The notes: generated by a model not told the origin, from the letters alone. A stretch of 64,000 nucleotides of DNA from Actinomycetota bacterium (GCA_026393115.1 JAPLAU010000030.1:62001-126000); one strand, 5' to 3'. Positions 24,628 through 32,748 are shown, numbered from the stretch's first letter. Numbers and translations: made by a program.

Positions 24628-25629
24628 ATGGCTCGACACGCATCTGCTGATCCGCCGGGACTGCCGGCCGTTGTGACGGCAGCACAAGCTGAGGGGGCGG
24701 GAATCAGCCGCGACATGGTTGCGGCTCGCATTTCCGCGGGGCGCTGGGAGCGGCTGCACCGAGGAGTGTTCCTTCGTCTCGAGGCAACGCTGACGACGCC
24801 ACGCGACGCCGAACAGCGCGACCTCATGCACGTGTATTCCGCTCTCGGAGCCGCCACCGCACGGCCCGGTTCGGTCGTATCTTATTCGTCCGCCGCGTTG
24901 GCACTGCGACTGCCGTTGGTGTCAGGAACTCCGGCGGTTCCCCATCTCACTGCGCCGCCCACGGCCCCGAGCGGCACGCGCGCGGGAGTGATCGCCCATC
25001 GCCGCGGAATTCGTGAAGGCGATGCCAGCGTGGTCGACGTGCACGACATCTGGCGCGACCCTGCGAGGGGAGAGCCACTCCGTTCCGGTCAGGCGCCCGC
25101 GCCCGCGCTCGGACTCGTGACGTCGCCCTCGCGCACGGTGCTCGATGTGGCGCGCACTGCGAGCCTGGCCGACGCCCTGTCGGTTGGTGATCGGGCGATT
25201 CGCTCGGGACTCGTCACGCCGGGACAACTCGCCGATGACCTCATAGTTCTCGACGATCGTCCGGGCACCCGACGTGCGGCTTTGGCCTTGGCCCATCTTG
25301 ACGGCGGACGCGAAAGCTCGCTGGAATCGTTCTCGTTCGCGTACTTCCTTGAGTGTGACCTGCCCTTGCCGGAAGTTCAGGTGGTGATTGAGCTTGCCAC
25401 GGGGCAGATCGCGCGCGTTGACTTCCTCTGGCGGGAATTTGGCGTGATCGGCGAGGCCGATGGGGCGATGAAATACAGGGGGCAGCATGATCTGCTGATG
25501 CAGGGCCAGCGGGAAACGTTGCTACGCGACCTCGGCTACGTGATCGTGCGCTGGACGTGGGCTGACATCGCGTCGGGCCGCCTGTTCCACCGGCTGCTCG
25601 CTGTTCTCGGATTGGCCCACGCGGCCTGA
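24628..25629 (+). CDS. AbiEi-like HTH plus DUF559-type endonuclease-fold protein
   Basis: A 333-residue protein of a type frequent in Actinobacteria. The N-terminus (residues about 20-50, GISRDMVAARISAGRWERLHRGVF) is a winged-helix domain of the AbiEi_4 antitoxin group. The C-terminus (about 225-330) looks like a VSR/DUF559 restriction-endonuclease fold: ESSLESFS, ARVDFLWREFGVIGEADG and AMKY supply a plausible E...D...ExK-like metal site. Biological role is not established; such genes are often solitary and variable between strains. CACCCT six bases upstream of the ATG suggests leaderless transcription. It is flanked on both sides by direct copies of a 65-bp hairpin repeat, which hints that the unit can move or be exchanged. 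Confidence 0.78.
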   Translation: MARHASADPPGLPAVVTAAQAEGAGISRDMVAARISAGRWERLHRGVFLRLEATLTTPRDAEQRDLMHVYSALGAATARPGSVVSYSSAALALRLPLVSGTPAVPHLTAPPTAPSGTRAGVIAHRRGIREGDASVVDVHDIWRDPARGEPLRSGQAPAPALGLVTSPSRTVLDVARTASLADALSVGDRAIRSGLVTPGQLADDLIVLDDRPGTRRAALALAHLDGGRESSLESFSFAYFLECDLPLPEVQVVIELATGQIARVDFLWREFGVIGEADGAMKYRGQHDLLMQGQRETLLRDLGYVIVRWTWADIASGRLFHRLLAVLGLAHAA

Positions 25630-25646
25630 CCACTCTCTACCCCCGT

Positions 25647-25710
25647 CCGCGAGTCCATCAGTTACGCGGGTTATCCGGCCGGTTTAGGCCGCGTAAGTGA
25701 TGGACTCGCG
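25647..25710. repeat. Dispersed hairpin repeat family C, copy 2
   Basis: Arms 25647-25669 and 25689-25710 pair over 22 bases with one mismatch around a 19-base loop containing CCGGCCGG. Direct orientation relative to copy 1 at 24499. It fills the gap between the convergent stops at 25629 and 25719, where it may also serve as a bidirectional terminator. Confidence 0.9.
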
Positions 25711-25718
25711 CGAAGAAC

Positions 25719-27428
25719 CTAGATGCCCATGGTGGTGCGGGGGTACATCGCTTCGGGGTCAGTCGCAATGTCGATGAGATATGGAATACCTGAGGCCATC
25801 GCGCGATCAATTGCCGCGCCGACGTCACCCGGCTTGGTCACCCTCTCGCCACCACCACCGAGTGCGATGACCACCTCGTCGTAACGCACGGCGGGATTAA
25901 GATCGGCGATCACGTCATACCCGTGCAGCAGTCGCATCGGGTGCTTCTCCAGCCCCCACGCACTGTTGTTGCCCATCACCATCACCACGGGCATCTTGTG
26001 CCGCACCAGCGAATCGACATCCATCAGACTGAACCCCGCCGCGCCGTCGCCGAGCAGCAACACCACCGGCGAACTCGGATGCGCCAGACTCGCCGCCATC
26101 GCGTACCCGACACCCGATCCAAGACACCCGTACGGCCCGGGGTCGAGCCAACGCCCGGGCAGCGCGGGCTCAACAAACCGTCCCGCGAACGACACGAAGT
26201 CGCCCCCATCGCCAATCACCACCGTGTCGTCGGTGAGCCGCGGAAGCAGCTCGCCGTAAATGCGCGCCGGGTGAATGGGGTCGGAATCGTTGCGCAGCAG
26301 CGCCGCATCCTCGGCACGCGCCGCCGCATCGATCGCACGCAAACGCTCGGTCCAGCCCGTCAAATCGGGGTGTCGCACCAAACCCGTCCATGCATCGATG
26401 AGTTCCTCGAACGTAATCGGAAGGTCGCCGACCACACTCACCGCAACAGCCTTCGCATGTCGCGCCACCTGATCGAACGAATCGACCAACTGCACGACCG
26501 GCACCGGATTGTCGGCCGCACCGAACACTCCGTAGCCCAATCGGAAGTCGAGTGGCGCACCGGCCACGATCACCAGGTCAGCTTCACGGAAAGCCGTCGA
26601 CCGCGCGCGCGTCACCAGCAGCGGGTGTCCGTTCGGAAGAATGCCGCGGCCGAGTCCGTTGGTAATCACCGGAATGCCGAGTTCCTCGGCGAATCGTCGC
26701 GCAGGAACTTCCGCCCGATCGGCCCACACGTCGGTGCTCAGCAACAGCACCGGATGCGACGCACCCGCCAGTAGCGCGGCCACTTCATCAACCAGATCAG
26801 GGTCGGGAAGATGCACCTCGCGCGCCGCGGCCACGGGAGTCGCCGCGTCGACGGGTTGGTACAGCACGTCCATCGGAATATCGAGGAACACCGGTCCGCG
26901 GTGCGCAGCATCGGCCCGCGCAAATGCCTCGCTGACCGACGATCCGATCAACCCAGCGTCATGCACCGTGCCCGCGTACTTCGTCACCGGTGCGAGCAGC
27001 GGCGGCTGGTCGAGTTCCTGCAATGCGCCAGTGCCAGCTCGGAAATCGGGGGCGCGGCCGCCGATCACCACCAGCGGCGCTCCGTTGAACTTCGCCGACG
27101 TGATGGGCGACACGACGTTCGTCACGCCAGGCCCGGCAGTGACCACCGCCAAGCCCGGAATGCGCGTGAGCCGGCCCGTAGCTTCAGCAGCGAACGCGGC
27201 GGTCGCCTCATGGCGCACATCAATCAGTCGCGGGTTCGACGCCCTCACGGCAGCCGGCCCGCCCTCGGCGGCCACGGCCTCGCTACCGCCCACTGCGGCG
27301 TCGTAGAGCGGAAACACGTGGGCTCCTGACAGTGTGAACATTGCGCTCACACCATGGGCCCGGGCGGCGGCGACGGCGTGCACTCCGCCGTGGCCTGTGG
27401 TCATTGAAATCTCGTCGGAATCGCTCAC
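25719..27428 (-). CDS. TPP-dependent acetolactate-synthase-like enzyme
   Basis: A 569-residue thiamine-diphosphate enzyme with the three-domain acetohydroxyacid-synthase layout. The catalytic glutamate is in DVRHEATAAFAAEA near residue 75, and the TPP/Mg motif runs from GDGAAGFSLMDVDS to NNSAWG near 455-485. It resembles the IlvG-type paralogue of mycobacteria (FTLSGAHVFPLYD near the N-terminus) rather than IlvB. No small regulatory subunit (ilvN) is adjacent, so a biosynthetic AHAS role is uncertain; oxalyl-CoA decarboxylase or benzaldehyde-lyase-like chemistry are alternatives. The GTG at 27428 has TAGCGT six bases upstream, a leaderless pattern. Confidence 0.85.
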   Translation of the reverse strand: MSDSDEISMTTGHGGVHAVAAARAHGVSAMFTLSGAHVFPLYDAAVGGSEAVAAEGGPAAVRASNPRLIDVRHEATAAFAAEATGRLTRIPGLAVVTAGPGVTNVVSPITSAKFNGAPLVVIGGRAPDFRAGTGALQELDQPPLLAPVTKYAGTVHDAGLIGSSVSEAFARADAAHRGPVFLDIPMDVLYQPVDAATPVAAAREVHLPDPDLVDEVAALLAGASHPVLLLSTDVWADRAEVPARRFAEELGIPVITNGLGRGILPNGHPLLVTRARSTAFREADLVIVAGAPLDFRLGYGVFGAADNPVPVVQLVDSFDQVARHAKAVAVSVVGDLPITFEELIDAWTGLVRHPDLTGWTERLRAIDAAARAEDAALLRNDSDPIHPARIYGELLPRLTDDTVVIGDGGDFVSFAGRFVEPALPGRWLDPGPYGCLGSGVGYAMAASLAHPSSPVVLLLGDGAAGFSLMDVDSLVRHKMPVVMVMGNNSAWGLEKHPMRLLHGYDVIADLNPAVRYDEVVIALGGGGERVTKPGDVGAAIDRAMASGIPYLIDIATDPEAMYPRTTMGI

Positions 27429-27477
27429 GGATCGACGCTACCGCGACATGCCGGGGTCTCGGGGTAGTGTGACCGAC

Positions 27478-27567
27478 ATGATGGACATGAACCGCACTTT
27501 CATGGCGGCAGTCGCACTTATTCTGATCGTCTTCATGTTGCTGCTTGTGATCCTGCAGGTCTTGTAG
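27478..27567 (+). CDS. Small single-pass membrane protein (29 aa) upstream of pdtaS
   Basis: A 29-codon gene reading MMDMNRTFMAAVALILIVFM and a further hydrophobic LLLVILQVL: a short polar head and one membrane helix. TAGTGT lies seven bases before the ATG, so a leaderless message is likely; a GTG nine bases earlier (27469) is possible. It ends ten bases before the histidine-kinase start, which lacks its own clear ribosome binding site, so the kinase may depend on this gene for translation. It could be a membrane partner for the kinase, whose sequence has no membrane segment. No homologue is recalled. Confidence 0.6.
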   Translation: MMDMNRTFMAAVALILIVFMLLLVILQVL

Positions 27568-27576
27568 GCGCCCGCC

Positions 27577-29049
27577 GTGACAAGTCTGACGGTGCTGGCA
27601 CGCGACCGCACGGAACTCTCCGACGACGACGCTACTCATTTGCAAGCGGTCGTTGCCGAATGGTCGCTACTCGCTGACTTGGGCTTCTCCGACCTCGTGC
27701 TGTGGGTGCCCACCTGGAACGACGGTGGCGTCATCGCCGCGGCACAGGTGCGTCCCACCACCGGCGCCACCTCGGTGCCCGACGACCTCGTTGGTCAGTT
27801 CGCCCCGCGCGGTGAATGGGTATGCGTCGATCGCGCCATCGCCTCGCGTGCACCGGTGCTCTCGCGCGACGACTCACTTCCACTCGTACCGCAGGACGTC
27901 GAGGCCGTGCCCGTCGTACGCGAAGGCCGCGTCATCGGCGTCATCGCGCGCCACGCCTCGATGCTGCGACGACGCCTTGCCACGGGCGACGCCGACTCAC
28001 TCGCACTCGGCGAACTCGAGCAGGTCTACCTGCGTTCATTCGACGACTTCGCGCGCATGCTCGCGGGCGGCGAATGGCCCTACGCCGAATCACTGTCGGT
28101 CGGAACTGCCACACCGCGCGTGGGCGATGGCTTGCTGCGTCTCGACACTCACGGGGTCGTCGAGTTCGCCAGCCCCAATGCAGTCTCGGCATTCCACCGT
28201 CTCGGACTCGGCGCACAACTCACCGGCTCCAAACTCTCCGGCACCGTCAGCCGACTGCGTCACCGCGCCGGCGCCATCGACGAATCGCTTGCCATTGTTG
28301 CCAGTGGGGGAGTGGCTGGTGAATCCGAAGTCGACAGCGGTATCGGCGTGATGACGTTGCGCGGCTTGCCATTGCGCGCGTCAGGTCGCCCTGTCGGCTC
28401 ACTCGTCCTCGTGCGCGATGTCACCGATCTACGTCGTCGCGACCGCGCGCTACTCACCAAAGACGCGACCATTCGCGAGATCCACCACCGCGTGAAGAAC
28501 AACCTGCAAACCGTCGCGTCGTTACTTCGCATGCAGGCGCGACGCATTCCCGAAGGCGAAGCACGCCTCGCTCTCGACGAAGCCGTACGCCGCGTCGGCG
28601 CTATCGCCGTCGTGCACGAAGTGCTCGCCCTGGCTCCCGGGCAAACGGTCGACTTCGACGACGTGATGCAGCGAGTGGTGGCGCTCGCTGCCGATACCGC
28701 CAGCGCACACGGCGGTCAGGTCGTGCGTGAAGGTTCGGTCGGAACGTGGCCAGCCGAACGCGCCACTCCCTTGGCAATGGCGCTTACCGAGTTGCTGATG
28801 AACGCCGTCGAACACGGACTCGCTTCCGATGGCGGCACCATCACCGTCACGGCGCGACGCACCGACGATGAAGTCACGCTCGTGGTCGCCGACGAAGGCC
28901 CGGGCTTCTCGGCACATGCCGACGTGTCGAATGGCCTGGGTCTACGCATTGTGCGCACGTTGATTGAAGAAGACTTGCGCGGAACTCTCAACCTCGGACC
29001 AGTAGGAGGCCCCGGCGCTCAGGTGACGATCGGCGTACCGGTCGATTAG
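27577..29049 (+). CDS. pdtaS: Sensor histidine kinase, PdtaS-like
   Basis: A 490-residue soluble histidine kinase of the HisKA_2/HWE-like group. Residues about 1-150 are a GAF-like domain and about 170-285 a PAS domain ending in VLVRDVTDLRRRD. The phospho-acceptor is in IREIHHRVKNNLQTVASLLRMQ near 305. A HATPase domain follows with ALTELLMNAVEHG (N box), VADEGPGF and NGLGLRIV. In mycobacteria PdtaS phosphorylates the RNA-binding regulator PdtaR; no response regulator is adjacent here. Its convergent neighbour is whiB1, as in mycobacteria. The two genes share the four bases TTAG at their stops. Confidence 0.9.
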   Translation: MTSLTVLARDRTELSDDDATHLQAVVAEWSLLADLGFSDLVLWVPTWNDGGVIAAAQVRPTTGATSVPDDLVGQFAPRGEWVCVDRAIASRAPVLSRDDSLPLVPQDVEAVPVVREGRVIGVIARHASMLRRRLATGDADSLALGELEQVYLRSFDDFARMLAGGEWPYAESLSVGTATPRVGDGLLRLDTHGVVEFASPNAVSAFHRLGLGAQLTGSKLSGTVSRLRHRAGAIDESLAIVASGGVAGESEVDSGIGVMTLRGLPLRASGRPVGSLVLVRDVTDLRRRDRALLTKDATIREIHHRVKNNLQTVASLLRMQARRIPEGEARLALDEAVRRVGAIAVVHEVLALAPGQTVDFDDVMQRVVALAADTASAHGGQVVREGSVGTWPAERATPLAMALTELLMNAVEHGLASDGGTITVTARRTDDEVTLVVADEGPGFSAHADVSNGLGLRIVRTLIEEDLRGTLNLGPVGGPGAQVTIGVPVD

Positions 29050-29303
29050 ACCAGGCGAGCAGCAGCGTTGGCACGCTGACGGCGACGCTTGAGGGCACGG
29101 CGCTCATCTTCACTGAGGCCACCCCACACGCCAGCATCTTGGCCGGACTCAAGGGCCCAGGTGAGGCAGTCTTCGACGACCTCGCATTGACGGCACACCT
29201 GCTTGGCCTCCTCGATCTGCAGCAGTGCAGGCCCGGTGTTCCCAATCGGGAAAAACAGCTCCGGGTCCTCGTCACGGCAGGCAGCGCGATGGCGCCAATC
29301 CAC
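29046..29303 (-). CDS. whiB1: WhiB1-type iron-sulfur transcription factor
   Basis: An 85-residue WhiB-like protein. The four cluster cysteines are at 9, 37, 40 and 46, followed by the GVWGG turn and a basic C-terminal tail (RRALKRRRQRANAAARL) for DNA contact. The start VDWRHRAACRDEDPELFFP is nearly identical to mycobacterial WhiB1, an essential nitric-oxide-sensitive partner of SigA. The GTG at 29303 is preceded by AGGAGGACACC; an upstream in-frame extension is judged non-coding because family members start with this DWRH sequence. A long leader and hairpin lie upstream. Confidence 0.95.
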   Translation of the reverse strand: MDWRHRAACRDEDPELFFPIGNTGPALLQIEEAKQVCRQCEVVEDCLTWALESGQDAGVWGGLSEDERRALKRRRQRANAAARLV

Positions 29304-29642
29304 GGTGTCCTCCTTGTCTACGCCGGCAGTTGCCGACATGGATCGAACGGGTCGATCCGGTTTTCTTCGCTCGTGAAGGGATTCACGTGCGACATCATGC
29401 AGTGTCCGGCCCTATCTGGCCGGACGGGGAAATCATCATGCTGAGTGGTACTTAGTAGATGCTTAGTCCCAAGCGTCACATACTGCAACCGCTGAGACAA
29501 GCCCTTCGGTACCCTAGGCGGGACTTAAGTACATGTCGCCTAGGTCACAATGTGGCCTAGCGTAGCCGACTTCACGCGTAAATGGCTAATCGAAGAGATT
29601 TCCACTACTCACAGTAATGTACCCATATCCGCGAGTGGTTGA
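29304..29642. promoter_or_regulatory. whiB1 upstream region with hairpin and palindrome
   Basis: 339 bases with no convincing gene. GTCCGGCC (29404-29411) and GGCCGGAC (29418-29425) form an 8-bp perfect stem in the probable whiB1 leader. TAGGTCACA (29541-29549) and TGTGGCCTA (29551-29559) form a near-perfect 19-bp palindrome resembling a CRP-family TGTGA/TCACA operator in layout. In mycobacteria whiB1 is controlled by the cAMP receptor protein Rv3676, so a CRP-type site here is plausible but lies about 240 bases from the coding start. Confidence 0.5.
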
Positions 29643-30596
29643 TCAAACAATTACTCTGAGGGCCCGCGGCACCGACGTCATCGATGCGGCCACCACGTCG
29701 CCCAGGCCCTCGCCATCGACCTGCAAAGCGACCGGCCGACTGGTCTCAAAGCCCAATTCAGCCGCATCGTGCACCGCGAGCAGGCCTCGGCGTGTACTGC
29801 CGGCTTTGGATCCAGTGACCATGCGACGGAAGTAGCGCAGCGTCGGCAAGATCGACAACGTACGGGGTGCCCAGAGGTCGAGGCCAGTGTCGAATGACGC
29901 GCGCGGACTCGGGTTGATGGGCAGCGATCCGAGGAAGGTCCAGGGTGCGGTGTTCTGCACGATGGCCAGGAACACGTGGTCGATCGGCGGAACGCCGGGT
30001 CGCACCACGGTCAGCGCCGGACTGCGTCGATCGGTGTGCAGCAGCACCTGCTCAAGTCCCGTGCGCGCGTAACGCGTCGCCGTGGCGGGGGTGCCCTTCT
30101 CGCGTAGTCGTTCCATTGCGTGAATCACTTCGGCGTCAACACCGAGGCCCGCGTTGAAGAGGAACCAGCGGCTGAACGTGCTGCCGTCGGCGCGAGTTGC
30201 TACAAGATTGCCAAGGCCGATCGTGCGAATGTGCTTCTCGCGCATACCTTCGAGCACCATGCCGGTTGCTTCAACCGGGTCGGGCGGAAAGCCGATGGCG
30301 CGCGCAAACACGTTGGCACTGCCGGCGGGCACCGCGGTGAGTACCGGAACGTCAGGGCCGGGGCCGCCTTCGAGCATGCCGTTGGCGAGCTCGTTCACCG
30401 TGCCGTCTCCGCCCAGTGCCACCACGATGTCAGCGCGTTCACTTCGTGCCAATCGACCGATTTCTTCTGCGTGGCCGCGGTGATTGGTCTCGATCACTTC
30501 AATGTCGTGCTCGGCTGCGAGCGCGTGCACCAGCACGTCCCGGGTTCGGGGTGATGTTGCGGTGGCATTGGGATTCACCACCAAATATCCGCGCAC
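29643..30596 (-). CDS. Diacylglycerol kinase-like lipid kinase
   Basis: A 317-residue protein of the DAGK/YegS/sphingosine-kinase family. The nucleotide-binding GGDGTVNEL motif is at about residue 62, followed by the PAGSANVFARAIGF stretch, and a C-terminal ALQVDGEGLG motif near 295 with the conserved metal-site region. It probably phosphorylates a membrane lipid such as diacylglycerol. The GTG at 30596 has TACCCT six bases upstream and no Shine-Dalgarno. It is divergent from a small membrane protein gene. The same pair sits next to whiB1 in mycobacteria as I recall. Confidence 0.88.
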   Translation of the reverse strand: MRGYLVVNPNATATSPRTRDVLVHALAAEHDIEVIETNHRGHAEEIGRLARSERADIVVALGGDGTVNELANGMLEGGPGPDVPVLTAVPAGSANVFARAIGFPPDPVEATGMVLEGMREKHIRTIGLGNLVATRADGSTFSRWFLFNAGLGVDAEVIHAMERLREKGTPATATRYARTGLEQVLLHTDRRSPALTVVRPGVPPIDHVFLAIVQNTAPWTFLGSLPINPSPRASFDTGLDLWAPRTLSILPTLRYFRRMVTGSKAGSTRRGLLAVHDAAELGFETSRPVALQVDGEGLGDVVAASMTSVPRALRVIV

Positions 30597-30652
30597 CGCT
30601 ACAGGGTAGGCCCGGCCACATCGCCGTTGCGCAGCGGACTATCGTCGCCCGC

Positions 30653-31099
30653 GTGAACGATGTGCCGATCGACGACGCTGAGGGCGTGGCTCCCGAGCCC
30701 GGTCCGCGCACTGCTGCGTTGACGTTCGCGGTTATCGTCGGGGCCTTCGAAGCGTTGCTACTCATCGGATATGCGCTGTCGATTCTGGTGTTCGAAGTAC
30801 TCGGTGGAACCACGCAGGGCATCTCCGGATCGACGGACCTCGCGCCTCTCGCGCTCGTGGTGCTCATCGCTGTACTCGGTGCGCTCGCCGCGCTGGTGGC
30901 GTGGTCAGTGTGGAATCGCAAGGCCGCGGCCCGCACCCCGTTCTTCTTGATGCAGGCCTTCGTGGTGATTGGCGCTTGGACTCTCGCAACCGGTGATGTG
31001 GGGTGGGTCAAGGTGCTCGGAATCGCGGTGATCGTGCTCGCGGTGGCCGCGGCTTTCGTGATGATTTCCGAACGAGGATCGGGCCAGCTCTCACAGTAA
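30653..31099 (+). CDS. Four-helix integral membrane protein (148 aa)
   Basis: A 148-residue hydrophobic protein with an acidic, proline-containing N-terminal 20 residues and about four membrane helices. No catalytic motif is seen. The GTG at 30653 has TATCGT seven bases upstream, a leaderless pattern shared with the divergent lipid-kinase gene, so the 56-base gap carries two promoters. It resembles the integral membrane protein next to whiB1 in mycobacteria by position and size. Function unknown. Confidence 0.75.
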   Translation: MNDVPIDDAEGVAPEPGPRTAALTFAVIVGAFEALLLIGYALSILVFEVLGGTTQGISGSTDLAPLALVVLIAVLGALAALVAWSVWNRKAAARTPFFLMQAFVVIGAWTLATGDVGWVKVLGIAVIVLAVAAAFVMISERGSGQLSQ

Positions 31100-31160
31100 A
31101 ACTCACCGCGTGTGCAAGTAGATCGTCGGTATGTAACCTCATTTGCCACTTTGAATACAG

Positions 31161-31178
31161 CGAGTCACATCAGTCACA
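31161..31178 (+). promoter_or_regulatory. GAGTCACA-type motif upstream of small gene
   Basis: CGAGTCACATCAGTCACA matches CGAGTCACACAAGTAACA (17674-17691) at 15 of 18 positions. Both lie 100-230 bases upstream of plus-strand genes in AT-richer intergenic DNA. A shared activator or repressor site is possible. Confidence 0.35.
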
Positions 31179-31292
31179 TTTTTCGTCCACGATAGAGCGA
31201 ATCGCGTTGTGTCACCCCGCGCTCGCCTCTACTGTCAAACCACGTACCGGGCGCAGGCCTATTACGCCGTGTGGGTGAAGGGGAGCAGTCAG

Positions 31293-31472
31293 GTGCTTTT
31301 CGAGGAGAGTGACGCCGCCGCAGAGGCGCGATTCCACTCGCCCTCGCCCGAAGAACTCGAAGTGATTGGCCTGCTGCGCTCGCTTGAGCGGCCCCGCATG
31401 CCCGAGAACGTGATCGATCTGCGGCGCATTGAATCGGTGATCGATCTGCGCGCCGGCCTACGCGTCGAGTAG
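31293..31472 (+). CDS. Small hypothetical protein (59 aa)
   Basis: A 59-residue charged protein with two regions: an acidic helix-rich part (FEESDAAAEARF, SPEELEVIGLLRSLERP) and a C-terminus with a duplicated VIDLR motif (ENVIDLRRIESVIDLRAGLR). The GTG at 31293 has GGGGAG about nine bases upstream. It ends three bases before the stop of the convergent SigF-type gene. Not recognised. The duplicated VIDLR segment could be a short protein-interaction motif. A longer in-frame start at 31209 is possible but lacks a ribosome binding site. Confidence 0.55.
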   Translation: MLFEESDAAAEARFHSPSPEELEVIGLLRSLERPRMPENVIDLRRIESVIDLRAGLRVE

Positions 31473-31475
31473 GGC

Positions 31476-32246
31476 TCAGCCTTCCATCGTCGCGCGCATC
31501 TGATCGAGTGAGCGCGCAAGCAATCGCGACACATGCATCTGCGAGATTCCGAGTTCAGTGGCGATCTCGGATTGCGTCTTGTTCTCGAAGAAACGCATCA
31601 CCACAATGCGCCGTTCGCGCGCGGGCAATGAGTTGAGCAGCGGCATCACCGTCTCGCGTACTTCGACGTATTCGAGTGAGGCATCTTCTTCGCCGATGGT
31701 GTTACCGATCGACATCGACTCGTCGTCGTCTCCGCCATCAAGTGACAACGTCGCGTACGCCTGCGATGACTCAAGAGTGTCAAGCACATCGTCTTCGCTG
31801 AGGCCTGTGTGTTCAGCAATCTCGCGCACCGTGGGTGAGCGGCCGATGGTGCTGGTGAGTTCTTCCGTGGCGCGGTTGACCTGCATGCGCATTTCTTGCA
31901 GGCGTCGCGGAACGCGCACAGCCCACAAGCGATCGCGGAAGTGTCTCTTGATCTCGCCGATGATGGTCGGAGTTGCAAACGTGCTGAACTCCACTCCACG
32001 ATCAGGGTCGAATCGGTCGACAGCTTTGATGAGTCCTTCGTTGCCGACCTGAATGATGTCGTCGAGTGGTTCGCCGCGATCACGGAAGCGCTGGCTCATC
32101 GCGACGACGAGCGCTAAGTGCGAGGTGACGATGCGTTCGCGCAATGCCGCGCGGCGCGGATCGTCAAGGGGCATGGCCGCGAACTCGCGCAGCATCGCCC
32201 GTTCACCCTCGCGCTTGGCAAGCAGCGCGTCGTCAGCTGAACTCAC
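31476..32246 (-). CDS. Alternative sigma factor, SigF/SigB family
   Basis: A 256-residue group 3 sigma factor with regions 2, 3 and 4 all present. Region 2 includes SHLALVVAMSQRF, DDIIQVGNEGLIKAVDRFDPDRG and FSTFATPTIIGEIKRHFRD. Region 3 starts at WAVRVPRRLQEM. Region 4 is LPARERRIVVMRFFENKTQSEIATELGISQMHVSRLLARSL. These are typical of SigF/SigB of Actinobacteria and Bacillus (general stress or development). The GTG at 32246 overlaps the stop of the upstream anti-sigma gene (GTGA), the standard rsbW-sigF arrangement. No anti-anti-sigma factor is adjacent. Confidence 0.92.
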   Translation of the reverse strand: MSSADDALLAKREGERAMLREFAAMPLDDPRRAALRERIVTSHLALVVAMSQRFRDRGEPLDDIIQVGNEGLIKAVDRFDPDRGVEFSTFATPTIIGEIKRHFRDRLWAVRVPRRLQEMRMQVNRATEELTSTIGRSPTVREIAEHTGLSEDDVLDTLESSQAYATLSLDGGDDDESMSIGNTIGEEDASLEYVEVRETVMPLLNSLPARERRIVVMRFFENKTQSEIATELGISQMHVSRLLARSLDQMRATMEG

Positions 32247-32629
32247 GCCAGGTCCGTTCCGCTCGTTGCCGTCAGTACGAGGTGTACTTCGCCGTCGCTG
32301 TCGAGCACGGTGAGGTCGTCGACCAATGCGTTAAGCACCATCCAGGCGAATGACTCAGGGCCGGGCAGCGTTGAGCTGGAACCGCGGCGGCGCAGGGTGA
32401 CGCGCAGGGTTCCGGTGGCAGGTGAGACCACGATGGCCGTGAGGGCCGCGGTGTCTTCGCTGGTGAGGTCGAGCAGTAGCGCGCACGCTTCGTTCGTCGC
32501 CAGGCGCAGGTCTTCGAGACGGTCGAGCGTGAAGTCGTGGCGCGACGCCAGGGATGCTACCGACGTGCGCACGACCGACACTGACGCAGCGTCGGGTGGC
32601 ACGCGCAATTCGATCAACGGAGTGCTCAT
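32243..32629 (-). CDS. RsbW/UsfX-like anti-sigma factor
   Basis: A 128-residue protein of the GHKL-type anti-sigma group. The N box is recognisable (RLEDLRLATNEACALLLDL), but the ATP-lid G1 box (DxGxG) is not: the corresponding region reads SSSTLPGPESFAWMVLNAL. This resembles mycobacterial UsfX more than Bacillus RsbW. It should bind and hold the SigF-type factor whose gene it overlaps by four bases. TAACGT lies six bases before the ATG at 32629, suggesting a leaderless message. Loss of the G1 box raises doubt about ATP-dependent kinase activity. Confidence 0.82.
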   Translation of the reverse strand: MSTPLIELRVPPDAASVSVVRTSVASLASRHDFTLDRLEDLRLATNEACALLLDLTSEDTAALTAIVVSPATGTLRVTLRRRGSSSTLPGPESFAWMVLNALVDDLTVLDSDGEVHLVLTATSGTDLA

Positions 32630-32748
32630 GGTGCGACGTTACCGCGCGGGGTGTCAGAGGCAGTGCACCGTGGCTGTGGTGTGGCCCTGTTGTCCGTGGG
32701 ACGGGAAGTCTGGATCACTTCCGTGAGGGCGGGCGTGGATAGCGCGCG

